A program made the position numbers and the translations under genes. Under the pieces are notes generated by a model. It had not been told where the DNA came from. It searched no databases and saw only the letters and a program-made list of their open reading frames with translations. A stretch of DNA of 64,000 nucleotides. Source: Gibbula magus (lineage: Eukaryota; Mollusca; Gastropoda; Trochida; Trochidae). How positions within the stretch are numbered: the first letter of the stretch is position 1; the number at the start of each line of letters is the position of its first letter. Below are positions 1 through 8,218 of this stretch, piece by piece. The stretch spans positions 55,170,625 to 55,234,624 of the forward strand of contig OW388305.1 of the NCBI GenBank assembly GCA_936450465.1, given 5' to 3'.

Positions 1-1590
1 TACATGTATTATCAAACTGGTATATCAACTTAATGCAATTGATAATAGTACCCTGTATGACAAATCAAAAGTAAAATAAAACACTCGCAATATACATTTT
101 TGAACATGAATTCGAAGTTATGCTGACGAAAAGTACATCATTAAAGTTTGCATATTAACTCAAATTTGATGCAAAATTGATGAATACTTTCCTTTCATCC
201 TGTTTCTTTTCTCCCCAAGCGATACGTTTTCATGATGACACTGTTCAGACGCTATTAGATTATGCAATCCTGGAACACCCCTGGCAGAAAATGAAATGTT
301 AAGAACATAGGAGCTAAAAATCAATGTGATACATTAATATAATTGTGATATTCTGCAACTAATAATTTACGAAGTATGTTTTCCAATCTAGGCTGTTAAT
401 AACCATGCCACTTCTGGTCTGTTATGTTTTTGGTTTGTTGTGCTGTTAAGACGAATTATTCAGAACACAACTCCTTTGTCTGTGATTTAGAAGACGACAT
501 GAAATGAAATTACAACATATTGTCATATATCTGAACACTGTAAGATGTTGTTTCACAGACAGATAATTGGAAATCAAATAACATATTTTTCATTTAGTTT
601 TCACACTAATCTCCCTGCAATCCGAAAGTATTCTACCTCGTTTAGATCTATAGACTATATTATCTGTCTTGGGAGTCTTAACACGCTCTACAACTGTAAT
701 GACATCATCGGAGTGCCCACATCAGACAGGTAAGGTACTGGCTAAAAGGTTGAAACCAATAGACATGGTGTATCCTGTCCACTTTTCATCAGGTATCAAA
801 AGCCATTGCAATAGAGCCAAATCCTATTAATTTCAGATGTGGAATGAAAATGGTATGAACTGCATGGTTCCAGGCAAATGCAAAGTGTACCAGCGATGAC
901 ACCTCCAATAATTTATGAGAGAGTTTTGATTGCCATCTCGCATGGTTCGTTTTCAATGCTGTCCGTGCTGTGTTTGCATTGAGGTAACCTCTCTACAGTG
1001 GCATATGAAGCAGCAAATGACACTATTGTATTAACAGTAAAGGATGATAGTTTATATGAAATGTTTTCTTGCAAATGCTTTTTCATTTCTCTTGCCTTGA
1101 TATCATCGATTTCTGTGCACTGCTTGAAGGAAATGGCATGTCATACCGATATTGTTTAATCAAATGATTTGATATTTCAGAGAAATCACAATATTGAGCC
1201 TATTATACAGAACTTGTTTTGTGGAATCATGTTATGTTCCCTCGAAAGACAGAAAATCAATGAGATTATGGCACTCCAAACCAAGGCATGTATTCATTCA
1301 GCCACAAGGGTTATGATCTATGCGTCTATCTCTTTCAGGTACCCTTCTTGATTGCCTACTAGAATACTGTTAATATTTACTTAGTAACCCAAATTATCAT
1401 CCTCTGTTAATTGTTTGGACTAATAACCTGACACTGTAACATCAATGTTCCAGCTCACTAAATCACCAGTTTACTGACGTCTGAATATGTCCAATAACAC
1501 GTTACAATCACCTCGTATGTCATATATGTTAGTAATTATTTTTTTCCACATGGGACTCTCTGTAGATATTGAATTCCCGGATTAAATTAA
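1..1590. repeat. X repeat, copy 1 (AT-rich, non-coding)
   Basis: This AT-rich stretch has no credible gene. By eye, about 30-870 matches 38950-39700 (for example the segment with 'cacccctggcagaaaatg'), 1090-1240 matches 40370-40490, and about 1300-1590 matches both 38400-38740 and 30600-30800. A more diverged relative lies near 36460-36760. It is therefore a low-copy interspersed or anciently duplicated sequence. Short ORFs in it are not kept between copies. The left end is cut by the window. Confidence 0.6.
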
Positions 1591-1622
1591 GTTTGATAAT
1601 ATGCTATTACATGTTGGTCATT

Positions 1623-2450
1623 AGCAGCCCTGACTTAGTTGGGCTGCTATCAGTTTTTGCGAAGTTTCCATCGCTGCCGCCGACGCGTTTTGTGTTGGCT
1701 ATAACTTTTTTCCTAGAAAGTTTTGAGAACTATACATAAATTTGTACTTATACCCCTGGGGAATTTTTTGGACATGTTCACATTCAAGGTCAAAGGTCAA
1801 GGTCACGAGTTCTGAAATCTTTACAAAGACCGAGATTTGAAGAGGTTTTCGCTCAAATCTGTCAAAGGTCAAGGTCACAGCGAGGTCACAACTTAAGCAT
1901 GCATTTGCAAACATGCCTTATTTCAACTATTAACACTTTGAATCATTACATGATTGTTATACACAATGAAAAGTAATCATTGACTGTTTGACCTTGAAGA
2001 TCAAAGGTCAAGGTCACAAGATATGATCATTGTGAACAGTTCTTAAATCACTAAATAACTTTTTTTCAAGAAGGTATTAACACCTCATATACATAGTTTC
2101 TTTCTTATAAACCTGTTGAATGATTTGACATGTTCACATTCAAGGTCAAAGGCCAAGGTCATGAGTTCTGAAATCACTAATACAATCCTTGTAAACAGGA
2201 TAACTTCAAATATTGTTTGTGCTGTCATGCTCTTATTTGGTATATATCAACTATAGATTTGAAAACGTTTTCGCTAAAATCTGTCAAAGGTCAAGGTCAC
2301 GGCGAGGTCACAACTTAGGCATGCTACTGTTAATATGCCTTATGCTAACTATGAACACTTTGAGTCATTGCAGAATTGTTATACACAATGAAAAGTAATG
2401 ATTGATGGCGTGACCTTGAAGGTCAAAGGTCAAGGTCATGAGATATTGGT
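1623..2450. repeat. AGGTCA-rich repeat, two diverged direct units
   Basis: Two related units (about 1770-2035 and 2128-2446, offset near 357 bp) carry many copies of 'caaaggtcaaggtcac' and its variants. Shared landmarks are 'gacatgttcacattcaagg', 'gcgaggtcacaactta' and 'tatacacaatgaaaagtaat'. A GC-rich hairpin with arms 'agcagccc' and 'gggctgct' sits at the left side near 1624-1650. AGGTCA-rich interspersed repeats are common in mollusc genomes, which is one reason for the taxonomic guess. No protein is evident. Confidence 0.7.
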
Positions 2451-2732
2451 TTAATTAAATATTTTGATCCAATTTTGAAATCAGAAATAGGTTTTAAGAA
2501 CAAATTTGTGAAAAGTGACCCTGATCTTGTTAGAATAACTTGAATACTGAAACAAAAATTGTCAAAAACATTCCCATTGTATTTATGCTGCCGAGAAGGG
2601 AGAACAGGGAAAGGCGAGACCCGGCTCTTATTCACCTTTGGGTACCTTAACACCCTGGCTCCTATTTGAGGCCCTGCCCCTATTAGAGGAAATATAGTAC
2701 TTCATAATACACGAGATCGCAATGCACCAGGC

Positions 2733-2735
<3 letters not shown>
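2451..2735. other. spacer without recognised gene
   Basis: Non-coding sequence between the AGGTCA repeat and the TA tract. It contains a CCCT/GAGG-rich patch around 2600-2690 whose composition differs from its AT-rich surroundings, probably the end of another repeat. Confidence 0.4.

Positions 2736-2792
<57 letters not shown>
2736..2792. repeat. (TA)n microsatellite, left flank of the tandem array
   Basis: A nearly perfect run of TA dinucleotides directly abuts the inverted end of the 1504-bp unit array. A second TA run lies at the other end of the array (6282-6313), so the array appears to have inserted into a TA tract or to have ended in one. Confidence 0.95.
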
Positions 2793-2798
<6 letters not shown>

Positions 2799-2937
2799 AT
2801 ACTTCAGACGACACTTGCTGTAGATATCATTTTAATGATGACTGGATGCGTCGCATTTCGACTTGTTTACAAGTCTTTTCAACAGTGTGGAGCATTTTCA
2901 ACATGGCGAATATATAGGTAGCTTAAACAATGTGCAA
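2793..2937 (-). repeat. Inverted copy of the unit's non-coding region
   Basis: About 145 bp here are the near-perfect reverse complement of about 3088-3236, and also of the matching segments after each ORF. With the 150-bp spacer they could form a large hairpin at the left end of the array. An inverted terminal piece next to a truncated copy is typical of Penelope-like insertions. Confidence 0.9.
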
Positions 2938-2938
2938 T

Positions 2939-3028
2939 GTCAATTATGCAATTGAAACAAATGATCAATTCATTGACTGTGGGCCAGGATGTGAGACCTG
3001 CAATGACTCAAATTTTAATCCCTCGTAA
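2939..3028 (+). pseudogene. 3' tail of the unit ORF (5'-truncated copy)
   Basis: The last 29 codons plus stop of the unit protein are present, identical to 4443-4532, and include the Cys-rich 'CGPGCETC' end. The rest was lost when this copy was truncated. The break falls exactly where the inverted fragment begins. Confidence 0.9.
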
Positions 3029-3308
3029 ATAGTTTATCGTGTGCTAATCAAGCTAACCACTTGTCACTTACCAATCAATCAACGTCTATTGCACATTGTT
3101 TAAGCTACCTATATATTCGCCATGTTGAAAATGCTCCACACTGTTGAAAAGACTTGTAAACAAGTCGAAATGCGACGCATCCAGTCATCATTAAACTGAT
3201 ATCTACAGCAAGTGTCGTCTGAAGTATTTTATTTTTATATACATTTACTTCACGTGAGACCTTCCTCAACTTTTTTTTATATCTATAATCCACGTGGAAA
3301 GACTGAAG

Positions 3309-4532
3309 ATGGCACAAGCTAAGGATATCATGAAGGCGATTAAGCAGCTGAAGAGGAGCAATGAAAAAGTGAACAAAAACATTTCTCTGGAACTGTGTTT
3401 TTTGAAACAACAGGTTTTAGAGATGTCTCGCTTCATTGGACTGATTACCGACGACGTACCTCCAGTTGAAACTGAAGAACAGAGAGGGATCACTCAACCC
3501 GAACTGGAGGATTATGCCCAGAGGCATTATGGTTCACACCTCGAATTGCAGAATGACAAAGAAGAGGAGTATGAAGCTTTTCAAACCCGAAAAGCAATGA
3601 TCAAGACATGGCGACGGAAGCTAAATGAAAGAAAGCAGGCCTATTATAATGCTGTTCGAACTAAACGGACTGCAGAAATATACAGTGACTTTCTAGAAAT
3701 GCCAACCCCTTACATACGGAATAAATTTCTGGAAAAGGGAAATGGATTTACATCAGATGAGCTGAGGAAGCAATTTTCCATACAGCAAGTGGAAAAGGAG
3801 ACCCAACATCTTCTGAATGCACATGTAAGATATGTGCAAACATACCAAAGGATAGACGAATACATGTCAGACCTAATTACAAATGCCTCCAGTGATTCCT
3901 TGCAGGATAAACTGTTGGAAATCTGGAAGAATGACATTATAAGGGAAGAAAATAAAAGTGTTAAATTGTGGATGAAAAAAGAAGATTGGTTAATAAATCT
4001 GCCTTTGGCAAGACAATCAAATGTACAGAAGAAGAAAAGAAACATTGCATACAACGGACGTAAGCAGGTCAGGAACCACAGAGTTCGCAAGGAGAGAGCA
4101 AATCGTAACAGAAGACCAATTGCAGTTCCAAACAGAGACAAATATATTGATCACACTGATTATAATCACTACGAATCAGATGGGTCCTTCTCAATAGAGG
4201 GAATGAATCAGTCCCCAGTGTTATCATCAACTGAGGACTTCGACCAAACCAACACAAGTGCAACCGACCAAACCACTGTGTCACCGACAGGAACAACCAA
4301 CATTGACTTTAATAACACCTCTTTAGATTCCTCTCCTAACACCATGAAAAAAGGTCTTTGGAGTAAATTTGATTTCATAAGAAGAACTTTTTCAAGAAGC
4401 ACAAAATCGTATACTCCCCGAAACTACATGTATGCTAGAAATGTCAATTATGCAATTGAAACAAATGATCAATTCATTGACTGTGGGCCAGGATGTGAGA
4501 CCTGCAATGACTCAAATTTTAATCCCTCGTAA
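3309..4532 (+). CDS. Unknown coiled-coil/basic protein of the 1504-bp unit, copy 1
   Basis: I do not recognise this protein. From the ATG at 3309 it is about 407 aa. That ATG has A at -3 and G at +4; the frame is open a little upstream from a GTG, but a eukaryotic start there is unlikely. Residues about 1-45 are heptad-like and rich in Lys, Glu and Leu. Residues about 80-235 are highly charged and helical, likely more coiled coil, with Trp-containing stretches. Residues about 238-272 are strongly basic ('QKKKRN', 'RVRKERANRNRRP'), fitting nucleic-acid binding or nuclear localisation. A Ser/Thr/Asn-rich low-complexity region follows, and the C-terminus has 'CGPGCETC'. No RT, endonuclease, protease or integrase motif is visible. 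It resembles an ORF1-type RNP protein only in general character. No splice sites are needed: the frame is open throughout. Confidence 0.8.
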   Translation: MAQAKDIMKAIKQLKRSNEKVNKNISLELCFLKQQVLEMSRFIGLITDDVPPVETEEQRGITQPELEDYAQRHYGSHLELQNDKEEEYEAFQTRKAMIKTWRRKLNERKQAYYNAVRTKRTAEIYSDFLEMPTPYIRNKFLEKGNGFTSDELRKQFSIQQVEKETQHLLNAHVRYVQTYQRIDEYMSDLITNASSDSLQDKLLEIWKNDIIREENKSVKLWMKKEDWLINLPLARQSNVQKKKRNIAYNGRKQVRNHRVRKERANRNRRPIAVPNRDKYIDHTDYNHYESDGSFSIEGMNQSPVLSSTEDFDQTNTSATDQTTVSPTGTTNIDFNNTSLDSSPNTMKKGLWSKFDFIRRTFSRSTKSYTPRNYMYARNVNYAIETNDQFIDCGPGCETCNDSNFNPS

Positions 4533-4812
4533 ATAGTTTATCGTGTGCTAATCAAGCTAACCACTTGTCACTTACCAATCAATCAACGTCTATTGCACAT
4601 TGTTTAAGCTACCTATATATTCGCCATGTTGAAAATGCTCCACACTGTTGAAAAGACTTGTAAACAAGTCGAAATGCGACGCATCCAGTCATCATTAAAC
4701 TGATATCTACAGCAAGTGTCGTCTGAAGTATTTCATTTTTATATACATTTACTTCACGTGAGACCTTCCTCAACTTTTTTTTATATCTATAATCCACGTG
4801 GAAAGACTGAAG
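4533..4812 (+). other. Inter-ORF (pseudo-LTR-like) region with strong hairpin
   Basis: These 280 bp separate the ORFs and recur after each of them and inverted at the left end, so they are the most copied part of the unit. They contain a perfect hairpin, stem GACTTG/CAAGTC with loop TAAA, followed by GAAA and a small inverted repeat 'tgcgacgca'. The layout 'ctgttga' - hairpin - 'gaaa' - short stem - 'tcc' resembles a hammerhead ribozyme core of the kind reported in Penelope-like elements. The first core block departs from CUGANGA, three extra A separate it from the stem, and stem I does not pair well by eye. It may be degenerate or unrelated. Promoter and RNA ends are not determined. Confidence 0.5.
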
Positions 4813-6036
4813 ATGGCACAAGCTAAGGATATCATGAAGGCGATTAAGCAGCTGAAGAGGAGCAATGAAAAAGTGAACAAAAACATTTCTCGGGAACTGT
4901 GTTTATTGAAACAACAGGTTTTAGAGATGTCTCGCTTCATTGGACTGATTACCGACGACGTACCTCCAGTTGAAACTGAAGAACAGAGAGGGATCACTCA
5001 ACCCGAACTGGAAGATTATGCCCAGAGGCATTATGGTTCACACCTCGAATTGCAGAATGACAAAGAAGAGGAGTATGAAGCTTTTCAAACCCGAAAAGCA
5101 ATGATCAAGACATGGCGACGGAAGCTAAATGAAAGAAAGCAGGCCTATTATAATGCTGTTCGAACTAAACGGACTGCAGAAATATACAGTGACTTTCTAG
5201 AAATGCCAACCCCTTACATACGGAATAAATTTCTGGAAAAGGGACATGGATTTACATCAGATGAGCTGAGGAAGCAATTTTCCATACAGCAAGTGGAAAA
5301 GGAGACCCAACATCTTCTGAATGAACATGTAAGATATGTGCAAACATACCATAGGATAGACGAATACATGTCAGACCTAATTACAAATGCCTCCAGTGAT
5401 TCCTTGCAGGATAAACTGTTGGAAATCTGGAAGAATGACATTATAAGGGAAGAAAATAAAAGTGTTAAATTGTGGATGAAAAAAGAAGATTGGTTAATAA
5501 ATCTGCCTTTGGCAAGACAATCAAATGTACAGAAGAAGAAAAGAAACATTGCATACAACGGACGTAAGCAGGCCAGGAACCACAGAGTTCGCAAGGAGAG
5601 AGCAAATCGTAACAGAAGACCAATTGCAGTTCCAAACAGAGACAAATATATTGATCACACTGATTATAATCACTACGAATCAGATGGGTCCTTCTCAATA
5701 GAGGGAATGAATCAGTCCCCAGTGTTATCATCAACTGAGGACTTCGACCAAACCAACACAAGTGCAACCGACCAAACCACTGTGTCACCAACAGGAACAA
5801 CCAACATTGACTTTAATAACACCTCTTTAGATTCCTCTCCTAACACCATGAAAAAAGGTCTTTGGAGTAAATTTGATTTCATAAGAAGAACTTTTTCAAG
5901 AAGCACAAACTCGTATACTCCCCGAAACTACATGTATGCTAGAAATGTCAATTATGCAATTGAAACAAATGATCAATTCATTGACTGTGGGCCAGGATGT
6001 GAGACCTGCAATGACTCAAATTTTAATCCCTCGTAA
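4813..6036 (+). CDS. Unknown coiled-coil/basic protein of the 1504-bp unit, copy 2
   Basis: Same protein as at 3309-4532, again about 407 aa from the ATG at 4813 in the same context. The copies differ by 7 amino-acid changes and 2 silent ones. Numbering from the ATG: L27R, F31L, N145H, A171E, Q180H, V254A, K366N. A 7:2 ratio is near what unconstrained change would give, so it shows no purifying selection since duplication, but both frames are still intact. The copy is followed by the same non-coding region up to about 6281 and then by a TA tract. The function is unknown; the basic region and coiled coils suggest an RNA- or DNA-binding partner for a mobile unit. Confidence 0.8.
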   Translation: MAQAKDIMKAIKQLKRSNEKVNKNISRELCLLKQQVLEMSRFIGLITDDVPPVETEEQRGITQPELEDYAQRHYGSHLELQNDKEEEYEAFQTRKAMIKTWRRKLNERKQAYYNAVRTKRTAEIYSDFLEMPTPYIRNKFLEKGHGFTSDELRKQFSIQQVEKETQHLLNEHVRYVQTYHRIDEYMSDLITNASSDSLQDKLLEIWKNDIIREENKSVKLWMKKEDWLINLPLARQSNVQKKKRNIAYNGRKQARNHRVRKERANRNRRPIAVPNRDKYIDHTDYNHYESDGSFSIEGMNQSPVLSSTEDFDQTNTSATDQTTVSPTGTTNIDFNNTSLDSSPNTMKKGLWSKFDFIRRTFSRSTNSYTPRNYMYARNVNYAIETNDQFIDCGPGCETCNDSNFNPS

Positions 6037-6281
6037 ATAGTTTATCGTGTGCTAATCAAGCTAACCACTTGTCACTTACCAATCAATCAACGTCTATTGA
6101 ACATTGTTTAAGCTACCTATATATTCGCCATGTTGAAAATGCTCCACACTGTTGAAAAGACTTGTAAACAAGTCGAAATGCGACGCATCCAGTCATCATT
6201 AAAATGATATATACAGCAAGTGTCGTCTGAAGTATTTTATTTTTTATATACATTTACTTCACGTGAGACCTTCCTCAACTT

Positions 6282-6313
6282 TATATATATATATATATAT
6301 ATACATATATATA
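6282..6313. repeat. (TA)n tract, right flank of the tandem array
   Basis: An imperfect TA run directly follows the last partial unit. Unit copies inside the array have 'cttttttttatatc' here instead, so the array ends at about 6281. Confidence 0.9.
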
Positions 6314-7543
6314 ATCACTAGCTACTACAAGAGCATCTAATTTGTGGGGGCGCAGAGAACTGGGTCATCTCAGCTTCAATACTACTAATTAAATCCCCGA
6401 AATCACTGGAACATTTTTGTAATATGTTCAAAGGGATTCTTCATTTAAAAACCTGTCTTTGTAGCATTTACATTTTGCAATTTAACTGTACAAACAAGAC
6501 ATCTAACGAGGCCAAAAAATATCAACACCAATGTTAACTTTGGAAGTAGTTCAAGAACTAAATATTATTTTTACCTGAAATTGACATGTGTTAGAAATAT
6601 CTAAACTATCTTAAGAATCACTAAATTATTGATTTAAATGAAAGTTTGCATTTTCTGATCTCAAATACAAATGAGTTCAAAAACGTAACCTAAACATTAT
6701 GAATTTTACATGACCTTTACTTGTAAACGGCGGTGAAATAAAATAAATGGAGTTATATATTTCGAGATTTAAGCATATTATTAAGCATATTTCTTGTCCT
6801 GTGCAAACTTTATTTTTGTGTGCAATCGGGCAATCAATAGAATATCACTTCTCTTACTTTTACTTTTAACTACTCTTTAATGTGTTTAAAGGACAGTATT
6901 CTACTTAATAGATGTTATATTATGTATTAAAAGGAATGTATACATGCTGTAAAAAAACGATTTGATGCCAAACACTATGTGTGTTTTTCGATTGACAGGT
7001 CCTTTGAATATTCACGGGAATTAACTTATATTTAAAAATATAAGTACTCAAAGAAAAATCAATCTATTTCGGATACACAATAACTCCAAAATAAACACTT
7101 TATATTTCAAAGTTGCACAATACTTCCCTCTTGGTATCCGAATATCTAATATATTGTGAAAGGAATAACTCAAGTGTATTGTCTAGCTTAAGTTAAAAAT
7201 AAATAAATGTAAGAAAATGGAAAACATGTAATCAGTATTTTATTTGATTGATGTACATGTAGAGGATACCTGTCTGTACTTGGCAAATGTCATGTAAATC
7301 TCATTAATGAGGTAGAAAAGTAAGTAGTTCATGACTGCCACAGTCACGAGTGAAATATACATATATGGCATTGGCAAGCTGCCACTATAACGCCATAATA
7401 TTATGATACCCAGGCCAGTGTGTGCAAGTTGATGTCATTTCAAAATCTACTGGATTGGAACTAAAATATTTTGATAAAATTCATTTGGCTTTGAAAAGTG
7501 TTGAAATACCTCATGTCATATTTTAAACGGCTTCGGCTAGCGG
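6314..7543. other. AT-rich sequence, nothing recognised
   Basis: No ORF of interest, RNA gene or clear repeat relationship to other parts of the window was seen in this 1.2-kb stretch. Confidence 0.5.
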
Positions 7544-7622
7544 GATAGTCCTTTAGCTCAACTGGTAGAGTGCAGGACTTTAACCAGGAAGTCCCGCGTT
7601 CGATTCCCAATGCAGGTGAACG
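7544..7622 (+). pseudogene. tRNA-like pseudogene (Lys-like) or SINE head
   Basis: The segment has an A-box-like 'ttagctcaactggtagagtg' and a B-box-like 'gcgttcgattcc' at tRNA spacing, with a D-arm that pairs. The middle 'caggactttaaccagg' recalls a lysine tRNA anticodon arm but does not form a proper 5-bp stem with a 7-base loop, and the T-arm and acceptor stem pair poorly. I read it as a decayed tRNA or tRNA-derived element. Confidence 0.5.
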
Positions 7623-8218
7623 CACAATCACTTCTGTTACATATTTATAAGATTATCTTTTGTATACACACAGTTTACAGCAAATACAAAAACGAAAAAA
7701 TAAAAACGATCCAATAACAATATGGCAAATATTGCACATATTTATCAGCTTATATTAAGAGGATAAGAATTATAAGGTTATGTCATTTATCTCGTCTAAT
7801 TGGTAACCTGTAAGTATTGAAAGATGGTAAGAAGTATTTTTGGGATGCGTTGTTTACTACCTATACTCAACATGTAATTAGTCAACACTTCTAGGACATC
7901 AAAACCAAAAGTATTAGAGTTATGCTTGATCTCATGTTTATGTCTCAAAACCCATTATTTGTATTTCAAGTTATCGCAATATGTCATCAAAAATTAAATC
8001 GACTAGATACATGGTGTTTCGTCTGATTAACTATGACTTTTAGGTCGAGCTTAGTAAACGCAACGATGAGAGACATCGGATAACATTTAATGTGAAATTT
8101 CATAATAGCAGAAGATTGGTATAAAGGATATAAATTGATGATTTCACTCCTTTGCTTTTTTAAAACAATTACCCAGTTAATTTTATTTATCGATGTTTTA
8201 GATAAAACGAATATGACA
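7623..8218. other. AT-rich spacer before duplication A
   Basis: No gene. About 7960-8100 ('ttatcgcaatatgtcat', 'acatggtgtttcgtctgat') recurs at about 42980-43110 in the same orientation, so part of it belongs to a low-copy repeat. Confidence 0.5.

Larger units (their letters stand above)
2793..6281 (+). mobile_element. Tandem array of a 1504-bp unit, Penelope-like arrangement, RT-less
   Basis: Order along the array: an inverted fragment (2793-2937), a 5'-truncated unit (2939-3272), a full unit with ORF 3309-4532, a full unit with ORF 4813-6036, and a final partial repeat ending near 6281. The period is 1504 bp, measured from both ORF starts and flanks. The two ORFs differ at about 9 of 1239 positions (0.7 %), so the array is young. 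Head-to-tail units, 5' truncation, an inverted terminal fragment and flanking simple repeats are the usual look of Penelope-like retroelements with their pseudo-LTRs. No reverse transcriptase or GIY-YIG endonuclease is present, so this would be a non-autonomous derivative or a different class. The array structure is certain; the class is inference. Confidence 0.75.

Noticed and set aside
3105..5906. Minus-strand frames of 64-143 codons over the tandem ORFs
   Set aside because: They are antisense shadows of the unit protein and repeat only because the unit repeats.
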